Source of the DNA: a virus
DNA length: 38,311 nucleotides
Direction: 5' to 3' (one strand)
Virus record (IMG/VR): IMGVR_UViG_3300021961_000248
Coordinates: 1-38,311 of that record
The notes beneath the pieces were generated by a model. The model saw nothing but the letters and a program-made list of their open reading frames with translations, was not told the origin of the DNA and did no database searches. The position numbers and the translations under genes are program-made. Below, piece by piece: positions 16,923 to 30,215 of the stretch; positions within the stretch are counted from its first letter, which is position 1; each line of letters begins with the position of its first letter.

Positions 16923-19900
16923 ATGGCAGACTCTCCAACAAATTCAAAAACCAATTTCGAAGTTGTTACAGATAGTAACGGCACAAAGATTAGAAGATCC
17001 GTTGCTCATTTACCTTCATACTACAGAACAGATAATAACCAACGGTTTTTAGGAAGCACAGTAGATCAATTAATTCAACCAGGCGAGTTGGAAAGACTTG
17101 ATGGATATATTGGAAGAAGATATGCTTACACTCATAAAAATACAGACAATTATGTTCCAAGTACTAACAAATTAAGAGAAGATTATCAATTAGAGCCCGC
17201 AGTAACTTACATTGATCGAGATAACTCATCAATTAATCCTGAAGATCAGGTTAAATTTACAGCAACCTATGACGATTTTATAAATCAAATCAAATTCTTT
17301 GGAGGTAACGTAGACAATCATGACAGACTATCTCGAGAAACAGTGTATGCTTGGAATCCGGCTATAGATTTTGACAAACTCGTAAATTATCGAGAATACT
17401 ATTGGTTACCAGAAGGACCAAATCCAATTCTAATTCCATCAGTAGGTACAGGTGCTGTTACAGAAATAGATGTAACAAGTGACGGTCTCGCTTATAAATT
17501 TTCTAATATTAAAGACATAAAAAATCCAACATTAACTCTTTATAGAGGAAACACTTATAAATTTTTAGTTAACAGTCCAGGAACTACTCCAGGCACACGT
17601 GGTCGTCATCCATTCTACATAATGACGGAACCTTTCAAGACTGGTATAGCGGTGGATGGATCAACATCTGTGTTATACAACAATGGAGTGACCGGCAACG
17701 GCGCTTCTAACGGTATTGTAACTTTTGAAATACCATCTAATGCTCCTGACGTACTCTATTATCAATGTAGTACTCATGCTAGTATGCACGGTGTAATAAG
17801 AATTAAAACTATTTCAGCAACCACAAACATTGATGTTGCCAACGACATAATTGGAGCAAAAAATTATACCTCAGGGTCTGGGGTAAAATTTTCTAATGGT
17901 ATGAAAATTAAGTTTGGAACCAATGTGACAGATAGCGCCACATATGCAGGTAAACAATTTTATATCGAAGGAGTAGGTGAAGACATTACATTAACCAATG
18001 TTGAAGATCTAATCACACCAGAGAGTTATTCTGAAGAGACCACAACATTATACGACGAAGTTGCATATGACTCGAGACCGTATTCAATCAGCTTTTATCG
18101 ACCAAAGGATCCAGATTATATCACAATTAAGAGAGATTCTGTAGATAGAAATGCCTGGTCAAGATACAATAGATGGTTTCATCGAGCAATCATAGAAGCT
18201 ACTGCCAATGCTAACGGTTATACTGCTAATCTAGTTGAAGGAGATCGAGCAAAAAGACCAATTATAGAATTTGATTCAGGCCTCGCATTATATAATCACG
18301 GCACTGTTGCAAAAAAAAGCATTGCACTTATCGACGATAAAACAACAGATGTTATGAGCACTATTCCTAACACTCCAGGATATATTATTGACGGTGTTCC
18401 ATTAGTGAACGGTATGCGAGTGTTATTCACAGCTGACACAGATTCTCTCGTAAAGAATAAAATTTATGTGGTTAATTTTGTTACTGTAGGTTCTAGATCT
18501 GTGATATCTTTAACAGAAGCTATAGATACCACCCCAGAAGATGGCCAAACGGTGTTTGTAGAATTAGGTACCAGCAATCAAGGAAAAACCTATTATTATG
18601 ATAGTAACACAAAGAGTTGGAAAACAGGACAAACCAAAACTGCTCTAAACCAAGAGCCCCTATTTGGTATGTGGGACGATCATCACACACCATTTGATGA
18701 CACAACAGTGTATCCTAACAGTACATTTACAGGTGCTAAAGTTTTTAATTACAAAGTTTCAGCGTCGTCTCCTATAGACACAGTGTTAGGTAAACGAGTA
18801 AAATACAATACAATTAACAATGTAGGAGACATTGTGTTTGAAACAGACCTTTCGTCTGGCTCATTCTCATATATTTTCAACAAAAACAGTTATACAAAAA
18901 AATATGGTGCAGGACATCTACACTATACCACAGGTAGACTCACACATAATTCAAAGAGTGCCTGGATTAAAAGACCAGCACAAAGCCATCAGAGAGTAGT
19001 TCGAACATACACAGTAGATGCCAAAGAAAAAAGATTGTTTGCGATAGATGTTTTTGCTAATTCAAAAGATCTTGCAGAGTTAGAAGTGTCAGTGGATGTA
19101 AACCACCTAAGAAAAGATTCAACCATAGACTACACACTGGTCAATGGAACCGTACATAAATTTGTTCAATTCAGCAAGGATTTATCTGTAGGCGATTTAA
19201 TTAAATTAGAATGTTACAGTAAAACAGCCAAACAGTCTGCTGAAGGTTTATACGAAATTCCAGAAAATATTTCAACCAATCCATTCAACGAACAGATAGC
19301 AACTGCCACATTTGGTCAGATATTAAAACACGTTCACGACATTCATGAAAAGAACATTGACATTGTGGGACCAATGCCAGGATCATCCAATCTTCGAGAT
19401 CTACCAGATGTGCGATTAAAAGGTGGTACAATTTTACAGCACCTAGGACCATTGCCTGCGGCTTTTTTTAATTTAATTGACACAAACGCAAATTTTGTAA
19501 GTGCATTAGATTATTGTCGTGATGAGTATGTTCGATATAAAGAAGCATTTTTAAACTACGACACAGGTAAAACCTATGAGGGTACTGTCGCACAGCGAGT
19601 GGATGACATCATAGCAGGACTAGCTAAAGATAAAAATTATAGTTTTCCTTTCTTCTACGAAGATATGGTGGGTCATGGAGAAAATGTTTCTATAAGGAAT
19701 TATACAGTTCAAGACGAAAGCGAAGTAACGTATGCGATAGATTCACAATTTGACGTCACAAAAGCGAGTAATCGAGCAGTATATGTTTATCTTAACAATA
19801 CATTATTATTGAGAGGCACAGACTACTCATTCAGCACTACTGAAGACAGTGTTACAATTGTTACTACACTTGCAGTCGGCGATAAGTTAGTGATTAAAGA

Positions 19901-22900
19901 TTACACAGATACTACAGGCAGTTTCGTTCCTCCCACTCCAACCAAACTAGGAATGTATCCAAAATTCAAACCAGAGTTGGTGTCAGACAACACTTATAGA
20001 ACAGCGACCAACGTGATCGTGGGACACGATGGTTCAAGAACCAAAACATATGGAGACTTCCGTGATGATATTCTATTAGAATTAGAAAAAAGAATCTATA
20101 ACAACTGTAAGACTGCGTATAACGACACTCTTCTGCCAGCATCAGAAGTTATACCTTCTGGGTTTGTAGATACAGATTACACAGCTCAAGAAATCACAGA
20201 CATTTTAAGCACAGATTTTTATGCCTGGGCAGGTAAGAATGCTGTAGACTATCAGATAAACTCTACATATTCTGCCGCGGATCCGTTCACATACAATTAT
20301 AAATTCAACAAAGATATCAATGGCGGTCAGTTACCAGGCTACTGGAGAGCGATATACAAACATTTCTATGACACAGATCGTCCGCATACTCATCCGTGGG
20401 AGATGCTGGGTTATACAGAAAAACCTTCTACCTGGGAATCTCGATATGGACCAGCACCTTACACATCTGGCAACTCCGTGATGTGGGAGGATATTGCCGC
20501 AGGATACGATTCACCAGCTGGAAAGACCAATGAAAGATATGTCAGAGATGGGTTATTAAATCGTTTGCCTGTAAATGAAAATGGAGAACTATTGAATCCA
20601 ATTCAAACAGGATTAATTGACACATACGCAGGTGTAGGCATTGCAGAAAGATGGCAGTTTGGAGATCAAGCACCAGCGGAAACTGCTTGGCGCAGAAGCT
20701 CAGATTATGCTTACGCTGTTATAAAATTATTAGCACTAACTCGTCCTGCTAAGTTCTTTGGAGTATTTTTTGATAACTCAAGATTGACTCCAAACACAGC
20801 AGGTAATTTAGTTGATTTAGATACAGGTGTAAGACAAGATATTAAAACAGCACGATACCATTTAGAAACTGTAACAAATTCTGCTACAGGTATAGTAACA
20901 AGATATCAGACAGCAGGATATCAACCTTTTATAGTTAATTATTTGATTAAAAATACTCTTGATCCTGCTGTGTATTACTATGATAAAATGAAAAATCTAA
21001 GTGTGCAGTTGGCATACAAATTAGGTGGATTCACAGATAAAGACAATTTAAAAATATTAACAGATTCATTTTCACCAGGTAGTACAGCAGGCTCTCAATT
21101 TATTCCAGATGAAAATTATAAGATTGTTTTCAGAACATCTAATCCTGTTGCAAAATATGATTATTCAGGTGTGTTGATAGAAATTAACACAGACATTGGT
21201 GCTGATGGATCAAGTTTAGATGGCGGTTATAAAATCATTGGATACAATACTCTGAGACCTTACTTCAAATATCTTCAACCTATTAGAAACGGAAACAGTT
21301 ATTCGATTACTATGGGTAATGGTAAAGCCGTTATATATAAAAATTACAGTGTCAAAGAATCTATTTTAACGTACGGATCTGTTTTAAAAACACCACAAGA
21401 AGTTGTAGACTTTTTAACAGGGTACGGAAAGTATCTTGAATCACAAGGTTTCCGTTTTGAAAAATTCTCCAATGAAATAAATGCAATAGCCAATTGGGAA
21501 ACTTCTGCTAGAGAATTTGTGTATTGGACTCGCCAAGGGTGGGCACCAGGTTCAGCGATCACTCTATCGCCTGCAGGTAAAGGTTTTGAATTAGAAACAC
21601 AAAACAGCACAATAGGAAAACTTAAAAACTTATTAGGTGAATACACAGTGTTAGATGCTGGTGGAAGAACCATGAGTAAGAAAAGTATTAGTACTAAAAG
21701 AGTAGGTACAACTTTTGATATTGAGAGTACAGATCCTGAAAAAGGTATTTTCAATGTAGTACTAAACGCTGTGCAGAAAGAACAAATTATATTATTTGAT
21801 AATATCACAGTATTCAACGACATATTATTAGAGTTATCTACTGGGTTCCGTCAGGCAAGATTAAAACTAGTAGGATGGAAAACTGCTAATTGGAATGGTG
21901 ATTACTATTCACCTGGATTTATTTTTGATGAGGCAAAAATTAGTATTTGGTCTCCAAACACTGATTATGCAGTAGGAGACACAATAGAACACCAATCTAA
22001 ATTTTACGTATCAAAAACTAATCACAACTCAGGATCTAAATTTGATTACGAGCAGTGGAATAAAAATGATTCAAAACCAGCCGCTCAGTTAATTCCAAAT
22101 TTTGATTATAAAATATCACAATTTAATGACTTCTATAATTTAGAAACTAATAACTTTGTGGAAGGACAACAGAAACTAGCTCAACAATTAGTCGGATACC
22201 AATCAAGAGATTATTTAGAAAATCTTTTTGTCAACGACATAACCCAGTATAAATTTTATCAAGGTTATATCAGAGAAAAAGGTACAATGAATGCAATTGA
22301 TCGATTGTTAAAAGCAAGATTTGAAGGTGAAAATATTTCATTGTCTCTATATCCAGAATGGATGATCGGCGTAGGAGAATTTGGAAACAGTGACAATACA
22401 AAATCAGTACAAATTACAATGGATGATACAAAATTTACTGACAATATACAAAGTATTGAAATACTCGATAATCCTACTAATAATTCAGACTGGTCAAAAT
22501 CTATACGTGTTCTAGTAGATGATTTATATAATAAACCACTTGATTATGTGGCTGACAGTTTCTCTCGTTATGATTATTCTTCTGCAGGAATAGACAGAGA
22601 CGTAGTACAAATATATAAAACAGCAGGTTATCCTCGATTGCAAGATGTACAACACACAGCATTTAAAGTCAAAGATATTACAAATCTTGATGTTAATTTA
22701 ATTGAAGACAACGATTTACTGTGGATTGCTAATAAAGAAAATTTAGACTGGGACGTTCAACGAATTTCAAAAACAAATATAAAAATTGTAAGAATTGAAA
22801 ATGTTAATGAAGGACTACAGTTACAAGTTACATTGGATAAAGATCATTCGTTTACAAAAAACATATATTTTGCAATAAGAAATTCTGAATTTACTAATTT

Positions 22901-25900
22901 AAATGGTGTTTATAAAATTTCATCAGTGCCTTCATCACGAAAACTTGTTTTTGATTTTTCAGGAACAAATCAGATCATAGCATTATCACGGTTAGCAGAT
23001 GGCAGTACATTAGACACATTTGGTGATGTTTATAAATTAGTTTCTGTTAGATTAGCAAGTATAGATAATGTGAATGATCAATTAAATTATTCAGAATATC
23101 AAGATATTGATATAGTAAACGAGAAGAATGGAGATCGAGTATTTGTTGATTCTAAGTCTAACGATGGATTATGGAGAATTTATGAAAAATGTGATCCATA
23201 TACATTTAAATTATTAACTTCGCCGGACAGTAACAATGACCAAGATTTTGGATATCGTATAGTTGCTCGAAATGATGGAAGAACAGTGGTTGTTTCTGCT
23301 CCATCGCGAGGACAAGGAACCATACATTTCTTTTTTAGAAGACAAAGCACGGCGGGAACACAGTACACAATTCAAAGCAGTACCACAATGACTGATGCTA
23401 GTGAACTAGTGAGCAGTCGATTAGGAGAAAGTTTATCTATAAGCACCGATGAGAATTTTGTGGTTGCAGGTGCGCCATATACAGATGCAGTAGGCGGAGA
23501 TGGCAGTACAAGATACACGGAATCGGGTCTAATAAAAATTTATATTTGGAATAGTACTACAAAATCATATTCTCTATTAAGCACATTAACTTCACCACAC
23601 GACGGAAGCACTAATTTAGAAAATGCAAATTTTGGCTGGCATCATACTATCGCTGAACCTAGTGTTTCTAGTACAATATCTACATTAGAGAAGTATCTAT
23701 TTGTTTCTGCTCCAGGACACAATAATGACAATGGTGTTGTTCATATGTATACCTGGGGGGTTGGCGTAGACGGTTCAACCTACGATACGTGGACGCACAA
23801 TGTTTCAATTACTTCGTCAAATGCAGGCAGTAATAATAGATTTGGTCATAGAGTAGCAGTTAGCGATAATGGAGACATTCTTGCAGTTGCGGCAAAATCT
23901 CCAGGCAATGCAGGTGCAGTAGAAATTTTCACAAGAGGAGGCCACACCAACGACGGAAGCACGGTTAATATTTGGACTCATCGACAGACTCTGACAGGAG
24001 TTTCTGCTGATGGTACATCATTAAACACTAACTTTGGCGAAGATATTGCGATGAGCAAAGATGGTACAACACTTATTATAAGTTCTCCTAATCATGATAA
24101 AACAGATCAAGCAGATGCAGGTGCTGTGTATTATTACAAATGGAACGATGATGGAAGCACCAACACTTATACATTAAAACAAACTCTAGAATCTCCAGAA
24201 GATCAAATTAATATGAAATTCGGTACTTCATTAGATATCAACGATGCAGGTACGAGAGTAGTAATTGGTGCTGAAAACTTTTCAAACGCAAGGACAATGA
24301 AATTTGATTTAGGTGCCACAACATTTGATTTACAAGATACAAACATTGTAGATTCAAACATTGGTTCGGGTGGTGCATTTACTGCCACTATGTATGATAC
24401 AAAATTTGTTATTGATGATAAGATTGTTACAACTTCAGTATCAGTTAATGACGATTTTGGTAGAGGTGTATGTATCACAGACAATCAGTTGTATGTAGGT
24501 GCACCAGACGACGATTCTGCAAGTGGTGTTGTAAACGACGGAACTGTAAGCGTGTTTGATTGTAAGACTGCAGGTACGTATGCTTGGGCAGTGTTAGAAA
24601 CTGAAACAGCTTTAATAAACAGTACAACAATTAGTTCTGGATTTATTTTTGATAGAAGTAAAAATGCAATTATAGATTATCTAAACTATTATGATCCTGT
24701 GAAAGGAAGAATATTAGGCCCTGCTGACAGAGAAATTAATTACAAAACCGCCTGGGATCCAGCAGTATATAATATTGGATCAACATCAAAAGTAGTCAAC
24801 CCATCTACGGCGTGGGATGAAGAGAAAATAGGCACAGTATGGTGGGATCTGTCGACAGTAAAATGGTTATGGTATGAGCAAGGTGGACAAGAATATAAAG
24901 TCAAGAACTGGGGAAAACTGTTTCCTGGATCGTCAATAGATATTTACGAATGGGTAGAGTCTACACTACTTCCAAGTGAATGGGCACAGAGATCAAATAC
25001 TGTAACAGGATTAACTCAAAATATTTCAGGCCAACCTTTACATCCAGACAATACAGTATTCACCGTTAAACAAAAATATAATTCTACTGTAGACGGTTTT
25101 ATAAACTATTATTATTATTGGGTTAAAAATTCTGTATTCTTACCTGATACAGCGAAGAGTGTAGTGGTAAGAAAAAATACTACAAGCTATGTGTCTAATT
25201 TAATCTCTAATCCTTTTGCAAGTGGTATAAAATATTTTGCTGTGTGTGATACAAACAGTTTAATTACTTGGAATATTAAAGATTCTTTAATAACTCAAAA
25301 TACTGTATTAAATGTTGATTATAAAACTAATACAAACCAGTCTCAGACACATAAAATATGGAAAATAATTCAAGAAGGTAATAAGGATGATCGACCTAAT
25401 GCTTCAATAGAAAAAAAATGGTGGGATAGTTTAATTGGATCAGACGAGGCAGGTAATCAAATACCTGATATTGATCTTCCAGTGAATCAACGATATGGAA
25501 CAAGTGTGAGACCTAGACAAAGTTGGTTCACAGATAGATTTGAGGCTCTTCAACAACTAATAGATTACACAAACTCGGTGTTGTTAAAAAATCAATTAGC
25601 AGGCACAATTAATTTTAAAAATTTAAATTCAGAAGATCCAGAACCTACAGCACAATCAGGATTATGGGATGCCACTGTCGATACCTATCAAGATTTAACT
25701 TTTGTTAACACAGGAGAATTAAGTGGCACAGTGAATTATCTGGTCAGAGCTGATGAGCAAAACTCAAACGGTTTTTGGGCGATATATCAATGGACAGGCA
25801 CAGAATTCTCAAGAACTCGAGTGCAGACCTACAAAACTTCTGCCTACTATCGTTTGGCAGACTGGTATGCTTCGGGCTATGACACAAATACAAGGATTGA

Positions 25901-28900
25901 TGTTCAAGTTAATTACGAGTATAACTTAGATGAATTGTCATTAGATACGGATCAAATAGTTAAAGTTAAAAATGCTGACACCGGCGGATGGAAGTTGTAT
26001 GTAAAAACTAATGACGGATGGTCCAACGTTGCTACACAAAACGGTACAATTCAAATTAAAAAAGATATCTATGACTATAACATTCAAAATATTGGATTTG
26101 CTGGAGGAGATACATTCGACGGTAACTTCTTTGATAACGTTCCAACTACAGAAACTCGTAAAATTTTAACTGCATTGAGAGATGACATATTTGTAGGAGA
26201 TTTAAAAGTTGAATATAATAATATTTTCTTTACATCATTAAGAAACGTATTAGAACAACAATTGTATGTGGACTGGCTGTTTAAAACCAGTTTTATAAAT
26301 GTAACAAATACATTTAGACGATTGGATCAAAGAAAAACTTATACAACAGGCACAGAAAATTATGTAGAAAGTTATATCAGCGAAGTAAAACCGTATCACA
26401 CAAAAATCAGAGAATACAAAGTAGGCTATACCAACGTTGAAACACAAGATGGAATCAATACAGACTTTGATAACCCTACATTCTATGATGCTTCTGAGGC
26501 AAGAATTAGATCAATTGATATAAACGGTCCAGCAGATTCTACACGAATCACAGAGTATCCGTGGAAGTTCTGGATAGACAATTACAAAAAAACCATTGGT
26601 TCAATCACTGTGTTCAATCAAGGATCTGGCTATACACAGGCACCTACAGTCACTATCACAGGCGGTGGCGGAACAGGTGCTACTGCTGTTGCAAAAATCA
26701 GCAATGGTAAAGTTGTTTCAATCACAGTTACTAATGCAGGATCTGGATATACATCCACTCCTACAGTTGCAATCACAGGCGGAGAATCTGGAGGAAGCAC
26801 CCCAGCAAATCAAGCCAAGGGTTATGCTAATTTAGTCAATAGCACAGTGAGAGACCTAGAGGTTACAGTTAAGTTTGACCGAGTGGCTCGAGATGCTACA
26901 GTGTACACTTATACTGTAGGCACAACTTACGAATATGCAAGTTTAATAAGATACAATAATGAATTATATCGAGCAACATCAAGATTTACTGCCACTAGCG
27001 ACTTTGATTCTCATTTAGTAGACCTAACAAAATTAAGAGGTGATGAATCTTATATTACTGCCGCAGAGAGAACACTCGGATTATACACACCAACAGCAGG
27101 AATGGCAGGCAATGAGTTAGCACAGGTTATGGAGGGCATAGATTACGGTGGAGTTCAAGTTACAGGACTTGCATTCTCTAATGATCAAGGATGGGACAGA
27201 TCGTCGTGGTACGATTCACCATGGGACTCTTATGGATCTTCAAATGTGAGAACATTCTATGGAGATGGAAGTACAGTTGCTTTCACTTTCTCAACAGCAC
27301 CTGCTACTACAAAAGTTTATACAGTTTATTATAACGGAGTAAGACAAACAGCAGATGTGTTCAGAGGTGATGGATCAACAAAAACATTTACATTAAGTTC
27401 AGCACCAGGTAATGGCGTCAAAGTTGAATTTATTCCTTTTGACGAAGACAAAGTACTTACACCCACTGATGATAGAATTTTAGATTCTTTGATATCAGGT
27501 GGTCAGTTTACGAGTGCTGTGGGATTAAATCCAGCAGACATTAACCTTGAAGGTGATGCGTTTATTACACCTGACACCTCGTATGCACCAGAAGAGAATG
27601 TTCCAGGGTCAATCTTTGACACAGTGGATATTAAAGTTTATACGTCACCATTATCTGGTGTACCATTTATTATAAACAAAACATACATCGGTAATGGAAG
27701 CACAACAACATTTAATATAGGACAAAAACCCGGCACACAAGCAGGTGTTTTTGTGTCGGTCAACGGTGTAGCACAAACACTTAACTCAGAATTCACAGTA
27801 GATGTTCAAGCAAAAACTGTGACATTAACTCCTGCACCAGCAGTAGATGCGATAATCAACATTAAGAGTTTTGCAATATCAGGATCTAATTATGTGCTAT
27901 TAAACGAATTCACAGGAGATGGAAGTACTAGAAGTTTTGCTACCAGTGCTAGAGATACATATCAATTAGACAGCTCGTTGCCTCAGTTATATGTTACAAT
28001 AGATGGCGTACCTACTACAAGTTATACAACTTCAGAACAGAACAAAATAGTCACAGTAACATTTACTTCTGCACCATCGGCTAATGCCGCAATTCAAATT
28101 GCTGGATTCAACCAAACACCAGGTACTCGAGCATACAATGAATTAAGATCCCAAGCAATAACTTGGGACGGAGCAACACTAACATATGGTTTAACATATC
28201 CTCCAGGAGCAATTGGACCATATGCTGGGTTGACTATCGTAGAGTTAAATGGAAAAATTTTGCGAGGTCCAGACAACACTTATTATTCTGGGGATGGCAC
28301 AACCACAGCATTCAAATATGGAGTGGTATCGGGACTGTCAGATGGTAGCACAGTAGATCCTGCTAAAACAATCACATCTGCCGCACAGATTGAATTATAC
28401 AAAAATGGATCTAAACAGATGCTTAACACAGATTATATTGTGAACATTGGATCTGAACAGGTAGAATTTGTGACAGCACCAGCTGAAGGTGATGTCGTTG
28501 CTATCACAACACTGGTAGATAACCATTATAAAATTTCCTCAACAGATTTAAACATTAACACAACACAGATATCTGCAGATGGTATCACATTTACATCAGG
28601 AGATGTATTAACTGTGACAACATTTAACAATGCCGTAGGATCTAAAATTAGAAGAGAAGTGTTAGAAGGCAGAGCATCAGGGGAGTTTTATCTTGCCGCT
28701 GAACCGTATGATTACAACTATGTTTACGTAATGTTGAATCAATCACCTCTAGTATACGGACACGATTTCTTATTAGAAGGCAATAAAATCACAGTGTCTG
28801 GAAGAACTATAAGCACTGCTGACAGAATAGATGTTCTATATTTTGCTGTGGATGGATCAACAAATGCAACTGGATACAGAATTTTTAAAGATATGTTGAA

Positions 28901-29540
28901 CAGAACCTTCTACAAACGAATTTCAAAAAATAACACAACAACATTGGCGGCAGATGTAAATGACGAATCAACAACAATCACAGTTGCAGACGGATCAGTA
29001 TTATCAATACCAAGTGCATCAGCAAATCAACCAGGTGTTATAATGATAGACAAAGAAAGAATTGAATTTTTCACAAAAACAGGTAACACGTTAGGACAGA
29101 TCAGACGTGGTACTCTTGGAACAGGAATTAAGGCACACTCTTCTGGAGCAGACGTGGTAGACTTTGGAAGCAATCAAATTGTGCCTTATGCAGATACTAT
29201 CTATACCAAAACATATACAGGTGACGGTAGTACTGCTTCATTTGCCACAACATATGCACCGTCCTCGGCTAGTGAGTTAGACATTTTCATTGGTGGCCGA
29301 AGATTGATAGCAACTAGTGAGGACGGTAGCACTGTAAATTACATTGTGGACGGATCCACAGCATCAGTCACATTTACAGCGGTTCCTGCCTCAGGTACTC
29401 AAGTAAAAATACTACAAAAACGCGGATATGTGTGGTATGATGCAGGTGTATCCACAGCGGCAAACGGTAAAGGACTACAACGAGCAACAACTAACCAAGC
29501 TAAATTCATAGCAGGAGAACCAACAAATGCACCTGAATAA
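16923..29540 (+). CDS. giant mosaic virion structural protein (4205 aa), gp7 position
   Basis: This gene fills a third of the window. It follows gp6 where T4 has gp7, and marine T4-like phages often carry a very large structural protein here; a baseplate or fibre-network role is inferred. No signal peptide or membrane segment is visible. Domains seen by eye: an N-terminal module with [16 protein letters not shown] and [20 protein letters not shown] (1-160); a cupredoxin-like domain (200-300); a long tail-wedge-like region with no recognised domain (300-2100); a seven-blade FG-GAP-type propeller (2105-2560); another unrecognised region (2560-3220); two GSGYT beta repeats (3234-3290); and GDGST modules (3440-4190). 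The tetrapeptide DGST occurs about fifteen times. The reading frame is intact over 12.6 kb. The end overlaps the next ATG by 14 bases. Confidence 0.85.
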   Translation: MADSPTNSKTNFEVVTDSNGTKIRRSVAHLPSYYRTDNNQRFLGSTVDQLIQPGELERLDGYIGRRYAYTHKNTDNYVPSTNKLREDYQLEPAVTYIDRDNSSINPEDQVKFTATYDDFINQIKFFGGNVDNHDRLSRETVYAWNPAIDFDKLVNYREYYWLPEGPNPILIPSVGTGAVTEIDVTSDGLAYKFSNIKDIKNPTLTLYRGNTYKFLVNSPGTTPGTRGRHPFYIMTEPFKTGIAVDGSTSVLYNNGVTGNGASNGIVTFEIPSNAPDVLYYQCSTHASMHGVIRIKTISATTNIDVANDIIGAKNYTSGSGVKFSNGMKIKFGTNVTDSATYAGKQFYIEGVGEDITLTNVEDLITPESYSEETTTLYDEVAYDSRPYSISFYRPKDPDYITIKRDSVDRNAWSRYNRWFHRAIIEATANANGYTANLVEGDRAKRPIIEFDSGLALYNHGTVAKKSIALIDDKTTDVMSTIPNTPGYIIDGVPLVNGMRVLFTADTDSLVKNKIYVVNFVTVGSRSVISLTEAIDTTPEDGQTVFVELGTSNQGKTYYYDSNTKSWKTGQTKTALNQEPLFGMWDDHHTPFDDTTVYPNSTFTGAKVFNYKVSASSPIDTVLGKRVKYNTINNVGDIVFETDLSSGSFSYIFNKNSYTKKYGAGHLHYTTGRLTHNSKSAWIKRPAQSHQRVVRTYTVDAKEKRLFAIDVFANSKDLAELEVSVDVNHLRKDSTIDYTLVNGTVHKFVQFSKDLSVGDLIKLECYSKTAKQSAEGLYEIPENISTNPFNEQIATATFGQILKHVHDIHEKNIDIVGPMPGSSNLRDLPDVRLKGGTILQHLGPLPAAFFNLIDTNANFVSALDYCRDEYVRYKEAFLNYDTGKTYEGTVAQRVDDIIAGLAKDKNYSFPFFYEDMVGHGENVSIRNYTVQDESEVTYAIDSQFDVTKASNRAVYVYLNNTLLLRGTDYSFSTTEDSVTIVTTLAVGDKLVIKDYTDTTGSFVPPTPTKLGMYPKFKPELVSDNTYRTATNVIVGHDGSRTKTYGDFRDDILLELEKRIYNNCKTAYNDTLLPASEVIPSGFVDTDYTAQEITDILSTDFYAWAGKNAVDYQINSTYSAADPFTYNYKFNKDINGGQLPGYWRAIYKHFYDTDRPHTHPWEMLGYTEKPSTWESRYGPAPYTSGNSVMWEDIAAGYDSPAGKTNERYVRDGLLNRLPVNENGELLNPIQTGLIDTYAGVGIAERWQFGDQAPAETAWRRSSDYAYAVIKLLALTRPAKFFGVFFDNSRLTPNTAGNLVDLDTGVRQDIKTARYHLETVTNSATGIVTRYQTAGYQPFIVNYLIKNTLDPAVYYYDKMKNLSVQLAYKLGGFTDKDNLKILTDSFSPGSTAGSQFIPDENYKIVFRTSNPVAKYDYSGVLIEINTDIGADGSSLDGGYKIIGYNTLRPYFKYLQPIRNGNSYSITMGNGKAVIYKNYSVKESILTYGSVLKTPQEVVDFLTGYGKYLESQGFRFEKFSNEINAIANWETSAREFVYWTRQGWAPGSAITLSPAGKGFELETQNSTIGKLKNLLGEYTVLDAGGRTMSKKSISTKRVGTTFDIESTDPEKGIFNVVLNAVQKEQIILFDNITVFNDILLELSTGFRQARLKLVGWKTANWNGDYYSPGFIFDEAKISIWSPNTDYAVGDTIEHQSKFYVSKTNHNSGSKFDYEQWNKNDSKPAAQLIPNFDYKISQFNDFYNLETNNFVEGQQKLAQQLVGYQSRDYLENLFVNDITQYKFYQGYIREKGTMNAIDRLLKARFEGENISLSLYPEWMIGVGEFGNSDNTKSVQITMDDTKFTDNIQSIEILDNPTNNSDWSKSIRVLVDDLYNKPLDYVADSFSRYDYSSAGIDRDVVQIYKTAGYPRLQDVQHTAFKVKDITNLDVNLIEDNDLLWIANKENLDWDVQRISKTNIKIVRIENVNEGLQLQVTLDKDHSFTKNIYFAIRNSEFTNLNGVYKISSVPSSRKLVFDFSGTNQIIALSRLADGSTLDTFGDVYKLVSVRLASIDNVNDQLNYSEYQDIDIVNEKNGDRVFVDSKSNDGLWRIYEKCDPYTFKLLTSPDSNNDQDFGYRIVARNDGRTVVVSAPSRGQGTIHFFFRRQSTAGTQYTIQSSTTMTDASELVSSRLGESLSISTDENFVVAGAPYTDAVGGDGSTRYTESGLIKIYIWNSTTKSYSLLSTLTSPHDGSTNLENANFGWHHTIAEPSVSSTISTLEKYLFVSAPGHNNDNGVVHMYTWGVGVDGSTYDTWTHNVSITSSNAGSNNRFGHRVAVSDNGDILAVAAKSPGNAGAVEIFTRGGHTNDGSTVNIWTHRQTLTGVSADGTSLNTNFGEDIAMSKDGTTLIISSPNHDKTDQADAGAVYYYKWNDDGSTNTYTLKQTLESPEDQINMKFGTSLDINDAGTRVVIGAENFSNARTMKFDLGATTFDLQDTNIVDSNIGSGGAFTATMYDTKFVIDDKIVTTSVSVNDDFGRGVCITDNQLYVGAPDDDSASGVVNDGTVSVFDCKTAGTYAWAVLETETALINSTTISSGFIFDRSKNAIIDYLNYYDPVKGRILGPADREINYKTAWDPAVYNIGSTSKVVNPSTAWDEEKIGTVWWDLSTVKWLWYEQGGQEYKVKNWGKLFPGSSIDIYEWVESTLLPSEWAQRSNTVTGLTQNISGQPLHPDNTVFTVKQKYNSTVDGFINYYYYWVKNSVFLPDTAKSVVVRKNTTSYVSNLISNPFASGIKYFAVCDTNSLITWNIKDSLITQNTVLNVDYKTNTNQSQTHKIWKIIQEGNKDDRPNASIEKKWWDSLIGSDEAGNQIPDIDLPVNQRYGTSVRPRQSWFTDRFEALQQLIDYTNSVLLKNQLAGTINFKNLNSEDPEPTAQSGLWDATVDTYQDLTFVNTGELSGTVNYLVRADEQNSNGFWAIYQWTGTEFSRTRVQTYKTSAYYRLADWYASGYDTNTRIDVQVNYEYNLDELSLDTDQIVKVKNADTGGWKLYVKTNDGWSNVATQNGTIQIKKDIYDYNIQNIGFAGGDTFDGNFFDNVPTTETRKILTALRDDIFVGDLKVEYNNIFFTSLRNVLEQQLYVDWLFKTSFINVTNTFRRLDQRKTYTTGTENYVESYISEVKPYHTKIREYKVGYTNVETQDGINTDFDNPTFYDASEARIRSIDINGPADSTRITEYPWKFWIDNYKKTIGSITVFNQGSGYTQAPTVTITGGGGTGATAVAKISNGKVVSITVTNAGSGYTSTPTVAITGGESGGSTPANQAKGYANLVNSTVRDLEVTVKFDRVARDATVYTYTVGTTYEYASLIRYNNELYRATSRFTATSDFDSHLVDLTKLRGDESYITAAERTLGLYTPTAGMAGNELAQVMEGIDYGGVQVTGLAFSNDQGWDRSSWYDSPWDSYGSSNVRTFYGDGSTVAFTFSTAPATTKVYTVYYNGVRQTADVFRGDGSTKTFTLSSAPGNGVKVEFIPFDEDKVLTPTDDRILDSLISGGQFTSAVGLNPADINLEGDAFITPDTSYAPEENVPGSIFDTVDIKVYTSPLSGVPFIINKTYIGNGSTTTFNIGQKPGTQAGVFVSVNGVAQTLNSEFTVDVQAKTVTLTPAPAVDAIINIKSFAISGSNYVLLNEFTGDGSTRSFATSARDTYQLDSSLPQLYVTIDGVPTTSYTTSEQNKIVTVTFTSAPSANAAIQIAGFNQTPGTRAYNELRSQAITWDGATLTYGLTYPPGAIGPYAGLTIVELNGKILRGPDNTYYSGDGTTTAFKYGVVSGLSDGSTVDPAKTITSAAQIELYKNGSKQMLNTDYIVNIGSEQVEFVTAPAEGDVVAITTLVDNHYKISSTDLNINTTQISADGITFTSGDVLTVTTFNNAVGSKIRREVLEGRASGEFYLAAEPYDYNYVYVMLNQSPLVYGHDFLLEGNKITVSGRTISTADRIDVLYFAVDGSTNATGYRIFKDMLNRTFYKRISKNNTTTLAADVNDESTTITVADGSVLSIPSASANQPGVIMIDKERIEFFTKTGNTLGQIRRGTLGTGIKAHSSGADVVDFGSNQIVPYADTIYTKTYTGDGSTASFATTYAPSSASELDIFIGGRRLIATSEDGSTVNYIVDGSTASVTFTAVPASGTQVKILQKRGYVWYDAGVSTAANGKGLQRATTNQAKFIAGEPTNAPE
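17520..17820 (+). other. cupredoxin-like domain within the giant protein
   Basis: Residues 200-299 of the 4205-residue protein read as a small beta sandwich with the classical type-1 copper ligands: H229 (RGRHPFYI), then C282, H285 and M288 in [17 protein letters not shown]. The C-x2-H-x2-M loop is two residues shorter than in plastocyanin (C-x2-H-x4-M) but keeps ligand order. Similar domains occur in other marine phage structural proteins. Copper binding is predicted from residues only. Confidence 0.75.
23235..24600 (+). repeat. seven FG-GAP-type propeller blades within the giant protein
   Basis: Seven units begin with FG or LG at residues 2109, 2167, 2237, 2307, 2371, 2433 and 2512. Each follows the pattern (F/L)G-x3-(A/S/I)-x5-G-x2-(L/V)-x-(V/I)-(G/A/S)-(A/S)-P..., ending in a strand such as [14 protein letters not shown] or GTVSVFD. 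The spacing is 58 to 79 residues, as in integrin-alpha and FG-GAP propellers. Seven is the number needed to close a propeller. The fold is predicted, not shown. Confidence 0.75.
26622..26795 (+). repeat. GSGYT-type beta repeats within the giant protein
   Basis: Two units start at residues 3234 and 3273, 39 residues apart: [17 protein letters not shown] and [17 protein letters not shown], joined by the strand [10 protein letters not shown]. This motif is frequent in structural proteins of marine phages and probably forms a beta-roll or beta-helix turn. Confidence 0.8.
27249..29430 (+). repeat. array of GDGST modules at the C-terminus of the giant protein
   Basis: Six modules begin with the strand motif (F/Y)-x-G-(D/N)-G-(S/T)-T-x2-F, with the first Gly at residues 3447, 3482, 3590, 3665, 3790 and 4100. 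Most continue with a strand of the type V-x-V-x2-(N/D)-G and end with V-x-F-T-x-A-P followed by a short hydrophobic strand. They look like tandem beta-sandwich modules used in phage fibres and baseplate arms. Spacing is irregular (35 to 310 residues), so other material is interspersed, including a [12 protein letters not shown] segment near 4040. Confidence 0.75.
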
Positions 29541-30210
29541 ATATAGTACGATGCAAGAAGAACAAAATCAAAAAATAGAAGAAAAAACGTCTGAGAAAAA
29601 ACCTCAGGATCAAACAGGTGTAATGATGCAAGGACACATCAAAATCTGGGATCCAGAATCAGGCGAAGTTATTGTGGATAAAAGAAACGCAATACACTAT
29701 GAAAATATGTCCACTGCACTGGCCAACAGTCTTGCAAATAAAACAACAGGATTCGTACACGAAATGGCATTTGGAAACGGTGGAACCACTGTAGATCCAA
29801 CAGGAATTATTACCTATCTAACTCCTAACTCAACAGGTACTAATGCAACACTTTATAATCAAACATATTATAAAGTGATAGACGATAATTCATCTACAAA
29901 TAAAGATACCACTAGAAACAAAATGGAAGTGCGTCACACAGCGGGCAACAAATATACAGATATCGTTGTGACTTGTACTCTTGATTACGGCGAACCAACA
30001 GGACAAGCGGCTTTTGATAACACAACAGATTTCAACGGAAATTATGTGTTTGACGAATTAGGATTAAAATCTTGGGAAGGCACAGAGAACGGATCGTCTA
30101 ACAAATTATTGACTCACGTGATCTTCCATCCTGTGCAAAAAAGTTTGAACAGATTGATACAGATTGATTATACTTTAAGAATACAATCATTAACAACTTT
30201 TACGGAATAA
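29527..30210 (+). CDS. conserved virion structural protein (227 aa)
   Basis: I recognise this as a type seen after the giant gene in marine T4-like phages but cannot give it a gene name; T4 gp8 or gp9-like roles are possible by position only. After a charged N-terminus ([19 protein letters not shown]) the body reads [20 protein letters not shown], then an ALANSLAN helix, [19 protein letters not shown], and ends in beta strands ([12 protein letters not shown]). The ATG at 29527 is supported by AGGAGA with nine bases spacing, and it overlaps the stop of the giant gene by 14 bases. A second in-frame ATG at 29551 would remove eight residues and lies just after a late-promoter-like box. It is followed after five bases by the first fibre gene. 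Confidence 0.72.
   Translation: MHLNKYSTMQEEQNQKIEEKTSEKKPQDQTGVMMQGHIKIWDPESGEVIVDKRNAIHYENMSTALANSLANKTTGFVHEMAFGNGGTTVDPTGIITYLTPNSTGTNATLYNQTYYKVIDDNSSTNKDTTRNKMEVRHTAGNKYTDIVVTCTLDYGEPTGQAAFDNTTDFNGNYVFDELGLKSWEGTENGSSNKLLTHVIFHPVQKSLNRLIQIDYTLRIQSLTTFTE
29536..29543 (+). promoter_or_regulatory. late-promoter-like box (one mismatch)
   Basis: AATAAATA differs from the T4 late consensus TATAAATA only at the first base. It lies at the junction of the giant gene and the next gene. A transcript started from it would begin near 29549, just before the in-frame ATG at 29551, and would miss the ribosome binding site of the 29527 start. Given the AT-rich DNA, this could be chance. Confidence 0.3.
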
Positions 30211-30215
30211 AGTAA

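Noticed and set aside
26622-29430. CRISPR or DNA-level tandem repeats in the giant gene
   Set aside because: The repeats are protein-level, with variable codons and spacing inside one open frame; no constant DNA repeat with spacers is seen.
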